NCBI GenBank assembly: GCA_037953745.1 | Contig: JBAKBP010007184.1 | Coordinates: forward strand, 38,476 to 102,475 | Reading direction: 5' to 3' | DNA from: Lithodes maja | Lineage: Eukaryota; Arthropoda; Malacostraca; Decapoda; Lithodidae | DNA: 64,000 bases | Shown: in pieces, positions 1 to 9,671 of the stretch | Position numbering within the stretch: position 1 is the first letter of the stretch | Layout of the letters: the number at the start of each line of letters is the position of its first letter | Position numbers and translations under genes: made by a program | The notes under the pieces: generated by a model | Databases searched by the model: none | Told to the model about the DNA's origin: nothing | The model's input: only the letters and a program-made list of their open reading frames with translations

Positions 1-180
1 TATACAACAATCGGTGTGTGACCGCTTGTTCCCCGGGGTAAGTGGAGAGGATATAATCATAAAATGCCAGTCACTCAAGCAATGTTGGAATTTTGATAGA
101 TTATAGGTTACCAGAATCAGAATGGTGCATCCCTTGCTTCGGTATTTACACTAATTATTTATTTTTATTTTTTTTGTATA

Positions 181-300
181 CAATTAGTTTAACCAGACCA
201 CCGAGTTCCCAGATAGAACTCCTATAGGGCTGGCCCGAAGGATTAGATCATGATGTGTGATTAATCAAAGCAGAAATGGAAAGATCAGGAAGGGGGGATA
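181..300 (+). repeat. Dispersed repeat fragment (retroposon-like)
   Basis: The stretch from the motif AACCAGACCACCGAG through AGGGCTGGCCCGAAGG to GATTAGATCA recurs in part at 18347-18380. Its first motif also recurs near 24200 and 42650. It is therefore a dispersed element rather than unique sequence. No reading frame is visible. The rest of 1-750 shows no feature I can support. Confidence 0.5.
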
Positions 301-751
301 CACTAATTAGTTTGTGGAGCAGATAAATAGCCAGTGTCACGCAAGGAATGTTAGAATTTTGAGAGATATGTGCTTCATCTCTTTAGTTACATGTGAAATC
401 ATGAGATTCTAAGTTAAAGAATCATATTACAGGTAATGTGCCTCACACTTTTGTTTTCATTATAACCAGTGTGTGGCTGTGTGACGTACATAAGTTGCAC
501 ATTCAACATTCCTAATTTCCCTTATTTCATCCATTCTTGATGCATTATTATATACTGTACCAGTCAGTTAGTAGCCAGTTCCAAATCCCTAAGCATAATA
601 AGGGAAACCAGCAACTCATATCTTAAATTTTCATTATAATCTCTGTCTCCTGGGATATCTATATCAGACGATAAAAGATGAGACTCATATGAGGATATGA
701 AAAAAATAGGTATATTGTTGAACGTCAGCCTCCTGTTTCTTATGCTCTCAC

Positions 752-877
752 TTTATGGGGGTGACCTGCTTTTGTTCTCTCCTTTTTCTCTTTCTCTGGC
801 TTGTATCCATTCGGTCCCATTCAGCCTACTGTTTTAAGGTGTTTATCCCCATCCAGGTGTCAATTTCTTCCTGGCGA

Positions 878-919
<42 letters not shown>

Positions 920-1272
920 CTTTATTTCAGACTCACACAGTACAGAGGGGATCATACTGGGGTCCATATATACCTTACAGTAACATAAATATATATAGGC
1001 TACTTTACATAGGCTACATAAAATATAAAGAAATTAAATAATACCCAGCTTGCTATCATGTAGTTCACAGCACTGCCTCAACCAAAAACAGTGGCCAGCA
1101 TTGTATGGAGAAATCCGGCTTCGCCGCAGAAATGTTTCTATTGAAAAATTTACAAATTTAGCCAGCTGTCTAACTCATTATCCAAAATATGGTGGCTCGC
1201 TATCGCTCGCCAGGTATAAATCAAGACCTGAATGGGGATAAACGTTAAACAGTACACTGAATGAGGCTGAAT
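752..1272. mobile_element. Family A fold-back element, interrupted
   Basis: The left arm reads GGGGGTGACCTGC, then the shared phrase on the CCATCCAGGTGTCAATTTC side. The right arm carries the inverted match (GGATACAA and AACGTTAAACAG near 1230-1270). Arms and centre match the intact A copies at 2707, 9672, 10787, 11576 and 19361. This copy is split by an unrelated retroposon tail at about 877-1090, and its terminal TTAA sites are degraded. Confidence 0.7.
877..1090 (-). mobile_element. Retroposon 3' end with (TTA)n tail inside family A
   Basis: About 42 bp of (TAA)n begins directly after the family A phrase CTGGCGAG, and family A resumes at CCAGCATTG near 1091. Read on the minus strand, the insert ends AATAAAGCA followed by the ATT microsatellite. 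That is how CR1/LINE-like retroposons commonly end. No protein fragment was recognised in the roughly 170 bp of body. Confidence 0.45.
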
Positions 1273-1280
1273 GGATACAA

Positions 1281-1352
1281 CCCACAGGCCGTAGCTCGAT
1301 TGGTAGAGCGTTCGCCTGCTAACCGTGAGGTTGGCGGTTCGAGCCTCGGGCC
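1281..1352 (+). pseudogene. tRNA-like sequence, probably a SINE head
   Basis: A clean D-arm (GCTC / GAGC around GATTGGTA), an A-box-like TAGCTCGATTGG and a B-box-like GGTTCGAGCC are present. The anticodon loop would read GCT (Ser). The anticodon stem and T-stem pair badly, so this is unlikely to be a working tRNA. A tRNA-derived SINE head or a tRNA pseudogene fits better. Confidence 0.45.
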
Positions 1353-1563
1353 AGCCAGTGTGTTTATTGGCAGACGTCAGTGCTGTTGGTGAACGGTGCG
1401 GTCTAGCAATCTGTGGCAACTATTCACTAAGTCCTTGATTCATCAGGGCACCCACTCTAGCCTTGCTATTCAGCAGGGAGTGTATGGTGGTAAAAACTGC
1501 ATCATCATCAGAGAATATAAAGCAGTTCACCCCCATTTATCCTACCACCTTTGTACAGTACAG

Positions 1564-1630
1564 ATACTGTACTATAGCGACCGTGGAGTGTGTGAGCCTT
1601 GTAATGACAGCTGCCACACCTACTACGGGA
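1564..1630 (+). pseudogene. Relic 1 of duplicated furin-repeat exon
   Basis: Directly after an acceptor-like ACAG, this stretch can be read as YSDRGVCEPCNDSC. It closely matches the start of the real exon at 3143 (YFSDRGVCEPCDASC). A short insertion near its start and loss of the rest of the exon show decay. It is the first of at least three, probably four, copies spaced about 99 bp apart once a SINE-like insertion is removed. Confidence 0.7.
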
Positions 1631-1662
1631 TACACTCACTCTATCTTACCATCTCCATACAG

Positions 1663-1710
1663 ATACTGCAGTGACATTGGTGTGTGTCAACCTGATATGT
1701 GTAATAAGTA
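1663..1710 (+). pseudogene. Relic 2 of duplicated furin-repeat exon
   Basis: A pyrimidine-rich leader and CATACAG precede a stretch that reads YCSDIGVCQPDMCNK, aligning with YFSDRGVCEPC of the intact exon. The copy stops at a SINE-like insertion (1722-1862). It lies 99 bp after relic 1. Confidence 0.6.
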
Positions 1711-1721
1711 ACACCCCGTTC

Positions 1722-1862
1722 TTTAACATTAATATCAAATACAAACCCCAATGTACTTGAATAAACTAATGAAAGCATAATGCATAATGGCCCTCCGAGG
1801 ATTCGAACTCGGGACACCCCACCCAGAACATAAGCATCTAAACCATTACACCACCAACACAC
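1722..1862 (-). repeat. tRNA-derived SINE, copy 1
   Basis: On the minus strand the head looks like a tRNA: box-A-like TGGTGTAATGG and box-B-like GAGTTCGAATCCTC about 45 bases later. A body follows that shares AAACTAATGAAAGCAT with the copy at 19955-20080. It interrupts the array of exon relics between relic 2 and relic 3. Confidence 0.6.
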
Positions 1863-1885
1863 ACTATCCTACCACATCCATACAA

Positions 1886-1950
1886 ATACTTTAGCGGCTG
1901 TGGCATATGCAAACCGTGTGGCGCTAGTTGCCAGACCTGCTTCGGGATAT
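1886..1950 (+). pseudogene. Relic 3 of duplicated furin-repeat exon
   Basis: The reading KYFSGCGICKPCGASCQTCFG matches RYFSDRGVCEPCDASCQTCYG of the intact exon at 3143 and keeps the cysteine spacing. A leader similar to those of relics 1 and 2 precedes it. After the matching stretch the exon body is absent, so a spliced product would be truncated. Confidence 0.7.
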
Positions 1951-1971
1951 ATACTCATCAACTCATCATAT

Positions 1972-2066
1972 CCTACCACCTCCATTAAGTGTGTCCCATA
2001 TAATACAAGCTTGAGTGTGAGCCATATGATGCTAACTACCGTACTAGACCTATTATGGGGTATACA
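1972..2066 (+). pseudogene. Relic 4 of furin-repeat exon, weak
   Basis: The leader TCCTACCACCTCCAT recurs here about 99 bp after relic 3. It is followed by a degraded stretch in which GAGTGTGAGCC and a final ATGGGG keep the order of the other copies. The reading frame is lost. It is called mainly from its position in the periodic array. Confidence 0.4.
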
Positions 2067-2096
2067 ATCACCACATCTCTACCCTCTTAACCTGGG

Positions 2097-2710
2097 AGCT
2101 GCGGGGAGACTCTTAAGAGTTCCCCCGGCGGACTGCGGGAAGACTCTTGAGAGTAAGTAAAATAAAAAATAAACTTTTGACATCGAAAAAAAAAATATTT
2201 TTTTAATTTTTTTATTTTTTTTTGGCCCCTGGGCCATGCAAAATCTCAGTCCTCTACCTCCCCTCCTTCCCCACTTTCCTCCTCTCCTTCAGTTATCACC
2301 TATTTTCCCTATTATTCCCTTATTCTGAGGTATATTTTCGTGCTAACATTAGCGAGTTGCAAGCAGGGTGTTGTCATCACTGATGGCAAGCGAGTGCAAG
2401 AGAGAGAGAGAGAGTATCGATCGACTGTGTCTCAGTGGCCTTGGGGGAAATTGGCGGGAAAGCAGTTTGCCTCACCCATACATTATACAACTCGCGGGCT
2501 ATATCTCCGATTTTGACCATCCAAACGCTGTTTTCACTCGTTTTATTGTTGTTTCAGGTTAATACCTTTATAATCAACCCATAATAGGCGCATATGGATA
2601 ATTATTAATGCTATTAATGGTACAATGAATATTTTAGTGACGGAAACACCTCAAATACGTCAACACAGGGGGACGTTTTCAATTACCCCCATGCGCACTT
2701 GTTAGGTTAA
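2097..2710 (+). mobile_element. Family C TTAA element, copy 1
   Basis: The element runs from TTAACCTGGGAGCTGCGGGG to a GCGCACTTGTTAGGTTAA end. Its layout is shared by all C copies: a GC-rich subterminal palindrome with AGAGTCTTCCCGCAG-type arms, a T-rich run, then a conserved body of about 480 bp. An open stretch at 2368-2562 recurs in sister copies but resembles no protein I know. No transposase is present, so it must be mobilised in trans. Confidence 0.8.
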
Positions 2711-3079
2711 GGGGGGTCACCGGCTGTTTTTATCTTTCTCTCCTTTTCTTTCCTTCTCTGGCTTGTATCCATTCAGCCAACTGTTTTAAGACGTTTATCC
2801 CCATCCAGGTGTCGATTTCTTCCTGGCGAGCGATAGCGAGCCAGCATTGTATGGAGAAATCCGGCATTGCCGGAGACTTTTTTCTATCGAAAAATGTACA
2901 AATTTAGCTTGCTGTCAAAACAAAAATATATATATGCTTGCTCGCTACTGCTCGCCAGGAAAGTATTGACACCTGATTGGGGATGAACGTCTTAAAACAG
3001 TAGGCTAAATGGGGCCGAATGGATACAAGCCAAAGAGAGAGGGAGAGAAACAGAAAAATAGCGAGGTGGGCTCCCTTAA
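2707..3079. mobile_element. Family A fold-back element, TTAA-flanked
   Basis: TTAAGGGGGG at the left and CTCCCTTAA at the right bound about 370 bp of near-complete inverted repeat. The arms carry AAGACGTTTATCCCC and its complement. The left TTAA is also the right end of the family C copy before it, so A landed in, or abuts, C's terminal TTAA. There is no coding capacity. Confidence 0.8.
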
Positions 3080-3142
3080 TATATATTAGAACTTACCACA
3101 TGACTAAGGGACGTACACTGACTACATCTTACTACTATACAG

Positions 3143-3342
3143 ATACTTCAGCGACCGTGGCGTGTGCGAGCCTTGTGACGCCAGCTGTCAGACCTGCTAC
3201 GGGCCACGGGGCGACCAGTGCGCCTCCTGCCACATCTCCTCGTTCCTTCTAAACTCCTCCTGCCACACCGCCTGCCCAATCTCGCACTACCCGGAAGGCA
3301 CCGAGTGTCTTCCATGCTACCACAACTGTCTCTCTTGTAAAG
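3143..3342 (+). CDS. Furin-like proprotein convertase, Cys-rich exon
   Basis: This exon encodes furin-type cysteine repeats. Readable motifs include YFSDRGVCEPCDASCQTCYG, GDQCASCHIS and CLPCYHNCLSC. Such repeats follow the subtilisin and P domains in membrane-bound proprotein convertases of the furin/PC5 type, which cleave precursors at dibasic sites in the late secretory pathway. An acceptor CTATACAG precedes it and donor GTTAGT follows. It ends with one base of a split codon, which matches the phase of the exon at 4219. The catalytic exons must lie left of the window. A furin 2 (long Cys-rich) orthologue is the likeliest identity, but furin 1 or PCSK5-like cannot be excluded without the catalytic domain. 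Confidence 0.88.
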
Positions 3343-3498
3343 GTTAGTTCACTAGTTCTATTCAGTACAATTTGAATCGTCTTAGTATGACAATGCCTTT
3401 CTTCCTTTTATTCTGTGTCCCCTGCTACCATAACAATAGATTACAATGGATAAGGGAAGTTAGTTCTTGTGAAGTGTAATCCGAAACAGGAAAGAGGG

Positions 3499-3938
3499 CC
3501 TGGTTGTTGTTGTTGTTGTTGCTGTACCCCAGGCTGCCTGGCCGTACAGCCCCAAAGCCCCGAGCAAGGCCAAGGCCATAACCGAGCGACCCCCACAAAA
3601 CCCTCCCTGCCTACCACAATAAAGCCTGGATGACCGAAGCCACTCCATGGCGGGGAGCTGAAGAGGGTGCGGAAACACCCGGGAAACCAAAGCCTCACCC
3701 AGGGCCCTGTGCCCCTCAACAATTATGAAGAGAAAGTTGAGGGGCAAAGGAAAAATGTGACTCTTTGGCTTCCAATCTGCCAACCTCTACGTTGTCAGAT
3801 TGGGAGGTCAATCCACGGAAGAGACGCCGTCACTTGAGATCTAGAAACTATATGAGTAAAAGGAACAGTCAGAGTAAGCTATGGGTATGGCAGAGGTCGC
3901 TCAGTTCTCACTTTGATAGACCAGCCCATCACCACATG
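3499..3938 (-). mobile_element. Family D retroposon with (CAA)n tail, copy 1
   Basis: On the minus strand the element starts at TGGTGATGGGCTGGTC and ends in an AAC/CAA microsatellite (the GTT run at about 3503-3521 on +). It matches the copies at 22487-22892 and 27525-27942 over more than 350 bp. The 27525 copy has a clear 14-bp target duplication, which makes the family a retroposon. It lies in the furin intron between the exons at 3143 and 4219. Confidence 0.75.
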
Positions 3939-4218
3939 ACTAGAACCCAATCCTCTCAGCATCAGCTAGGAAAGGCCCTAGAAAGCCGCCTTTGGCAGGG
4001 GGATAGCTCCCCTATTTCAACCCCTTTCGGGGTTGGGCACCCGCCTGGTTATGGATGTTTATGAGTATTGTAGCAAACTTACTGTTATGAGGTGGGTTAT
4101 GGATAAGATTTTGGTATACTGTATGTGGGATTGTTTAATAGTGTTTTTTATATAGAATATATGTATAATGCACAGGCTTAGGAGTGACTTTTATTAAGAA
4201 TGTCTTTATCATACACAG

Positions 4219-4503
4219 GGTCTGGTCTGTATGCCTGTATGTCCTGCCACGACTACCTAACCCTGGACGGAGGGATGTGTATAGAGTGTCGGTCAGGTCG
4301 TTACTACAACCTTACCGCCCGTGCTTGTCAGCCTTGTAGTACCACCTGTCTGACGTGTTCTTCCTGGGGTGAGGGGGGCTGCACCTCCTGCCAGGCCCCC
4401 GACTCCCTCCACCCATCCACCGGGACCTGCCGTACCTGCTGTCCCCCGGGGGTGTCTGAGGCCGATCACCCCACACCCTGTTGCTCCTGTGATCCAGCCA
4501 CAA
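4219..4503 (+). CDS. Furin-like proprotein convertase, second Cys-rich exon
   Basis: The exon continues the cysteine repeats: CMSCHDYLTLDGGMC, CIECRSGRYYN, CQPCSTTCLTC and a Cys-dense end with CCPPG and CCSCDPA. Acceptor TACACAG and donor GTGAGA flank it. Its first two bases complete the glycine codon opened by the exon at 3143. It ends with a single A that joins AC of the next exon to make Asn. Paired cysteines in this region form the extracellular stalk between the protease and the membrane. Cysteine runs such as CC near the end are slightly unusual for a furin repeat. Confidence 0.88.
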
Positions 4504-4967
4504 GTGAGACTCTTACCACATATTAATGCCTTCTATACAGTGCTGTCATTATTTTTATAGAATTTTGGCTGATATTAGATCGGCTTAGTCAGCTTAATAA
4601 GGACCTCTTGGAATCATAAGTGCGAAACTTATCTCTCACAGGTTCTTTAGATACTGAATAAAATTGTCTATTGATGGCTTGAATAAGAGAGATAATGATA
4701 CAATCATATTGAAGGGGTTAATCAAATTACTGTATGTGTTTTTATAACCATCCTTTTCATTACATCTATTGACAGCTAAGGTACTTTCCACATGAGAGGA
4801 AAAACATACTGTTACTACTTGCATTCAAAGCATCATGCAATGAAATACTGTAGTACAGTAATACTTAGACAATAGAGAAGGAATGATTAGGAAAGGATCA
4901 AGAGAATTACCAGTACAGTAGTTTGTACTGTATATTCTTGTTTACTCTAGGCTCACCTAAAATAATT

Positions 4968-5620
4968 CTATCTATTGCCTGACGCCGTGATCCCCGAAGG
5001 GGTGGCCACGAACGAACCGCCCCCATGCACCTCTGTCCCCAGTCAGTCGACGCTCCTCCCCCCAACCAGCACCGCCTTCATTCATGTAGTTCCTCACTCC
5101 ATCCTTCCACCTCATATTCGGTCTACCTCTCCCCCTCTGTCCCTCCACCTCGCTCTCGTACACCCTCTTAGTCATTCTCTCGCTTTCCATACGTTCCATA
5201 TGGCCGAACCATCTCAAGTTGTTCCTTTTCACACTTTCCAGCACATCTACCTCCACACCACACCTCCTTCTTACTTCCTCATTAGTCTGTCTATCCCTCC
5301 ATGTAATTCCGCACGCACTCCTTAAGTAATTCATTTCCACTGCTCTCACTCTTGGTCTGAGTCTCTCAACCAACGTCCATGCTTCGCTTCCGTAAGTCAG
5401 TGTCGGGATTACCACACTGTCATGCAAGGACTTCTTCACTTCCATACTGACCACCCTATTTCTTGTCACTGCTTTTAGCGTTCCTACAACCCTCTTCCCC
5501 TGTTGTACCCTCTCCCGCACCTCTTCATCCATAGTCCCATCTTTACTCAACACACTGCCCAGATACTTAAAAGAGTTGACGATCTCCATAGCCTGACCGT
5601 TCAGCTTCACCTCACACTCA
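4968..5620 (-). mobile_element. Young 5'-truncated non-LTR retrotransposon
   Basis: A 212-codon open frame (4972-5610) is the C-terminal part of a non-LTR reverse transcriptase polyprotein. It carries FKYLGSVLSKDG, TLTYGSEAWTL, RWFGHMERM and RGRGRPNMRW, typical of the region after the RT core in RTE/Jockey-like LINEs. The insert is bounded by a perfect 14-bp direct repeat, CACCTAAAATAATT, at 4954-4967 and 5621-5634. Its minus-strand 3' end reads CAATAGATAG. Truncation, target duplication and an unbroken frame together indicate a recent insertion into the furin intron. No RT catalytic motif is included. Confidence 0.88.
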
Positions 5621-6009
5621 CACCTAAAATAATTAAAAGTGCTTAATTTATTTTGTAAATTCCGAGTCGTTCTTCCAATACCGCATCCTATTCCCTTCCA
5701 TCATATTTCCCTTCACCAGCCTAATGAGGGCCCCAGCCCAGTAGGCTGACAAATTACATCTTTCTCTCTCTCTCACCTAGAATACCAGTGATTGTATACT
5801 CTACAGTAGACTCACCTAGAATAATTACCCTTCACCAAACGAGTGTGTAATGTGCAGTACAGTAGTTGGAAAATGCGAGATTTGGATAAGATCAAGAAAA
5901 TGACTGTAGCTTGAATATTCTACTTGATGGAAAGTGGAAAAATATATTGAAGAAAAACTTCCACGTAGTGGAAGGGGCATTGTGGCACGGGCAAAGGAGG
6001 CATGTCTTG

Positions 6010-6095
6010 ACAAAGTAGCCTGGAGACATTTCTGTCATGGCCATCCTTTAGCGGGGGTTTCCCAGGGGGAAACAAGGCATCGGAGATGATGATGA
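6010..6095 (+). mobile_element. LINE 3' end with (GAT)n tail
   Basis: The reading KVAWRHFCHGHP followed by RHRR and a stop parallels the end of the LINE at 4968 (GAWGRFVRGHP). It is followed by GATGATGATGATG, a microsatellite tail used by such elements. This is a short 5'-truncated copy of a related non-LTR element in the furin intron. Confidence 0.55.
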
Positions 6096-6294
6096 TGTTA
6101 TGGCCTCCTTCTCTGATTGGTCCTTTTCCTATGTGGCTCCTAGGTTGTATAATCAATTGCCACTGTCGATGAGACAGTTGGATTTTGTTGAATCTTTCAA
6201 GGGACAGCTCAAGACCTTTCTCTTCCAGAAAAGTTATGATCCAAATTTTCACAATTACCAAAATATTTGGCTATATAAACCTTGTAATAGCTAA
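6096..6294 (+). mobile_element. LINE C-terminal fragment (CR1/Jockey-like)
   Basis: The frame reads SFSYVAPRLYNQLP, then FVESFKGQLKTFLFQ, before a stop at 6294. The pattern 'aPRLyNqLP ... FK..LKTfLF' is the hallmark C-terminus of many CR1/Jockey-superfamily LINE ORF2 proteins. Only about 60 codons remain. It abuts the (GAT)n tail of another LINE fragment, so insertions have piled up here. Confidence 0.6.
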
Positions 6295-6440
6295 ATAATC
6301 AAGATATCCTAAAATATATAGACAAAGAGTGACCTTGGTGATCCTTGGTCTCTGGGTCTTCTCCTGGGCGACCTAGATGTGTGTGAATTTGCGTTTTGTT
6401 TTTGTGTTCATTATTTACTTTTTTTATTTTTTATTTTTTT

Positions 6441-6488
6441 GTTTGTGTTGTCCCTGTTCGGGCTCTGTCTCGAGTCGGCCACCACCAG

Positions 6489-6521
<33 letters not shown>
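6441..6521 (-). repeat. Family G fragment with poly-A stretch
   Basis: CTCTGTCTCGAGTCGGCCACC is the complement of the phrase shared by family G copies at 10384, 43441 and 62510. A run of about 29 A follows (6493-6521). The copy is truncated. It lies just upstream of the furin exon at 6582. Confidence 0.5.
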
Positions 6522-6523
<2 letters not shown>

Positions 6524-6581
6524 ATTGGGATTGTGCCTGATTATTTAGATAGATAGAAACTATACTCTTGACCTTCCACAG

Positions 6582-6754
6582 ACCAGTGCTATGGGAGTGT
6601 CTCTGCGGACAAACGTCGGATCGCCCTGAGCCTGAATGCATCCCCGCAACACAGCCTACACTCACAGCCTTACTTCTACTCCGTCACCTCCCTCGTAGCC
6701 ATTATCTGCTTTGTCAATCTTATCATTTTTGGTGCCGTCTTTACTGTGCTCCAG
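6582..6754 (+). CDS. Furin-like convertase, transmembrane exon
   Basis: The first bases AC complete an Asn codon from the previous exon. The exon then reads about 57 codons in one frame to donor GTACGT. A hydrophobic segment, FYSVTSLVAIICFVNLIIFG, followed by AVFTVLQ, is a single membrane span. A polar stretch precedes it and ends the cysteine stalk. In the family this span anchors the protease in the trans-Golgi/endosome system. This frame was chosen over a longer alternative frame because only it keeps the exon phases at both sides and gives the membrane segment. Confidence 0.85.
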
Positions 6755-7081
6755 GTACGTTGGCTCGGTCGACTTTTGTTTTCTTACACTAAAGTATTAA
6801 ATATTAGGACTATGGTTTTAAAATGTGGACAAATCTGTTTCTATATGAATTGAGAAAGTATGTTACTATCCTTGTATATATTTATTTTTTTATAGTAGAG
6901 TTTTTTAGGACTAGGTTTTCTATTGGAAATGGAAAAATCTCTTTATATTTTGACAACAAAATACAGTACTGTACTAACATTTGCATTTAAATCCTTTTCC
7001 TTGGGTATTTATGAATAACATGAGTGCAAGCATGACTTTATTTTTTACAGAATATTAACTAATTTATATCCTTTTCAACAG

Positions 7082-7240
7082 GCGAGGTCCACTGGATCTT
7101 TGTGTTGGGCAAGAGACTATTCCTATAGAGTGTTAAAATCCGGGAACAAGTCTGAACGTGTTTCCCTCACTGTTACCCCGTTCTTTGAGGAAGAATCAGA
7201 GGACGAAAGAGACAATGAGTTACTCTATATGAAGACGTAA
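7082..7240 (+). CDS. Furin-like convertase, last exon (cytosolic tail)
   Basis: After acceptor TTCAACAG the frame continues in phase 0 for 52 codons to TAA at 7238-7240. It starts ARSTGSLCWARDYSYRVL and ends with an acidic cluster, FFEEESEDERDNELLYMKT. Furin-family tails use acidic serine clusters (casein kinase 2 sites bound by PACS-1) and Tyr- or Leu-based signals for Golgi retrieval. Here SEDE, the DYSYRVL tyrosine region and ELLYM are candidates. A polyadenylation site was not pinned down. The assignment to the convertase rests on phase-perfect joining and this tail. Confidence 0.85.
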   Translation, partial: ARSTGSLCWARDYSYRVLKSGNKSERVSLTVTPFFEEESEDERDNELLYMKT

Positions 7241-7497
7241 AGAACTAAATGCGAATGATACCGGAACATTGTGTGTTTTTTATAATTAGTTAGTGCGAGT
7301 AACCAAGAAGAGAGTTTGGTAGAACCGAGGGGCTGTGCTGGTATTGTTGTGTAATCACCGAATGTAGGACAAAAGGGCACTGGAAAACATGATACTGGAA
7401 AATAGAACTGGTAAATTAACTTAACCTTTGACAACAAACGGTGCTGTTCTTGTTGTAGTACAGTTGTGAGCCATAATAAGTAGAGTACAGGTCTCCC

Positions 7498-7679
7498 TCG
7501 ATTTACGATTGGGTTACATTCCTGAAAACCCGATCTTAAATAGACAAATCTTATAGCGAACCCTAAAATTAATGGGGTAAATGGGGATGCATTCTCGGAC
7601 CAACCAAAACTCAAACACAAACACCTAAAAACCTATAATAATATCGTAAATCGGGGCATCGGATAGTGAGGAAGACCTG
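7498..7679. mobile_element. Small TA-flanked inverted-repeat element
   Basis: The ends CAGGTCTCCCTCGAT and its complement (GAGGAAGACCTG) are flanked by TA. Internal complementarity pairs CGATTTACGAT-like with ATCGTAAATCG. Related copies lie at 59493-59689 and 59932-60446. The size (about 180 bp) and CAG start suit a pogo/mariner-type MITE. Confidence 0.75.
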
Positions 7680-7824
7680 TACTATACCTATATAGCCTAC
7701 ACCCATTTGAATCTGAAACTTAAATCCAAGCTCTGAGGTACGATATCTGGGAATAATATCGTAGATGTATCAGAATAAAGCATAATTATGTTTTTTGGCA
7801 TTTGCTATAGATTCAAAAGGGTGC

Positions 7825-8046
7825 ACAGTCGTGCTAATAAGTGATGTATCGGCGCCAATTACGATTTGATCAATAATTGGTATCAGCATTATCTAAACTT
7901 GATACCGGTATATTCTTTTCAAGTGAGATATACAAACATGTTCCTATACTTACCCACCCCATCCAACATCTGACAGACATTAATACAGCACAGAGCGAGC
8001 CAAATGTAATGTCATCTGAGACATGAGTTATTCGCGCCACCGTACA
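7825..8046 (+). repeat. Dispersed repeat, copy 1
   Basis: About 220 bp recurs at 21330-21543 with obvious similarity, for example CATCTGACAGACATTAATAC and CAGCACAGAGCGAGCCAAA. Neither copy shows long inverted ends or an open frame that I recognise. Confidence 0.6.
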
Positions 8047-8054
8047 TGTAAAAA

Positions 8055-8267
8055 TTAACGCCTTCACCACGATGACGCCTTTTTACCTTTTATTCTGGCT
8101 ATATTTAGACGATTTTATGCCGTTTAAGAAGGACCTATGTTACTCGAAGGATTTAATGAGATCGTGTTTACCCCTTTGAGTCCTAGAGGTAGATTGTACA
8201 CTAAAGAAAATTGTCTAATGTAAGCAGAATAAAAAACAAAAATACATCATCGTGCTGAAGGCGTTAA
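8055..8267. mobile_element. Family E hairpin element, TTAA-flanked
   Basis: TTAACGCCTTCA at the left and TGAAGGCGTTAA at the right bound about 213 bp. The arms carry TATTCTGGCTA / AGCAGAATA and TTAGACGATTTTATGC with its complement AATTGTCTAA. It is one of many E copies in the window. The element is non-coding. Confidence 0.75.
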
Positions 8268-8369
8268 AACAAAATTAGTTAATTATTCCCAATGAGACAA
8301 ATTTCTTCTGCCATTCGATCCGGTGCCCTGTTCTACCGAGTGCCCTGTTGACCAAGAAGCGAAGAAGAA

Positions 8370-9095
8370 GGAGAGTCTGTCCATAACCCCAACAGTACCG
8401 GCGACGTCTTTTCCATTATATTCTAGCAACTATTAGACGATTTTATACAGCTTATGAAGGAGGGGTACCCATTAAAAGGCTACAGACTATCTCCATTCAC
8501 CCTTTGAGCTACGACACATCCATCTTAAGCTTCATAAAATCGTCTAAATGTAGCGGAAATAAAATCAAAGAGACGTCACCGGTACAGTAAGGGATAACTT
8601 CACATTTCCTCAGGTTGTGTGTGGGTCAAGTTTGGATCTTATGATGAGCTGTGTGTGCCTCTAAGTGATAGTTCTTTTAGCCCTTTTGGCACGGGTGATG
8701 TCCTCTGTTATAGTATTCTGGCTGTCATTAGTTGTTATGCAGCTTAGGAAGGATATGTGTAGTTAAAAGGGTTCATTGAGACAGTTTGTAGCCTCTTAAT
8801 TGCTGGAGTTCTCTCTTAAGCTGAATACAAATGCCCAAGTGTAACCAGAATAAAATTATATTGACATCACCCGTACTGTATGGGATAACCCCTTCATTCA
8901 GACCATAAACTCTTAATTTATTTATGCTACTGCCAGATGTTATATCACAGCTTAGGAAGGAACTCTATGAATCTAAGGGTTAAAGAATACTGTATCTCTT
9001 AACTCTCTAATTCTAATTCTTTCCCAAATTGAATAAAATAATCTGGAGGCAGGCAAAATATAATTAATATTGGTGTCATCTGATTGAAAGAGTTA
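8370..9095. repeat. Cluster of three diverged family E hairpins
   Basis: Three further hairpins of the same plan follow each other at about 8375-8600, 8677-8895 and 8925-9095. Each has a left ATTCTGGCT- or CAGCTTAGGAAGG-type arm and a right arm with CCAGAATAAA or its variants. The outer bases differ (GGCGACGTC / GACGTCACC in the first, GGTGATGTC / GACATCACC in the second), so these are sub-families. No protein-coding signal was seen. Confidence 0.55.
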
Positions 9096-9671
9096 AGCTG
9101 GTGTCACACTAATGCTTTTTCAGACAATATTTGTTGACAATCTTTTCTGGTAGCTTCAGTTTCCAAGTTTGGTCAGATTTCTGCCTCACAAAACAATTTT
9201 ATGTCCAGCTAATGGCCAGTGTCAATGTGAAATAACCTATTATTATTTTATGAAATTTTGCCAGAACATACATGTCCATCAAAAATTGCTGATAAAGTGG
9301 TGATGTGACTCGGCGTTTAATGTTTGTGACTGTGGGTTTGAGAGATATGTGGTCGTAAATGTCGATAAATGTTATCGTTTCCTTAGGTAATGATTCTTGT
9401 TGATATTTCTCCACCTGCTTGCGCCATGATTATACATATCATGGAATAACGTAATTAAGGCATGAAGAGAACATTCTGTACTTTAATTATGCAATATTGG
9501 AGGAATTATTTTTTGTACTGCAGTGTAATATGGTACTGCGTCTTTACAGTTAAGGAAAGAGAAAAATGTAATGAGGAATATATAGGGTAGACTGGCCATT
9601 TCATACACAGTGGCCCAAATAGTTATGCAAAATTGATAACAAACTATCCATAAAGAAATGTTCAAGTTAGA

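Noticed and set aside
1281..1352. Functional tRNA-Ser(GCT)
   Set aside because: Good D-arm and B box, but anticodon and T stems do not pair.
3441..3783. Gln/Trp-rich ORFs across the family D copies
   Set aside because: They arise from the GC-rich retroposon and its GTT/CAA tail; the same frames appear only in D copies.
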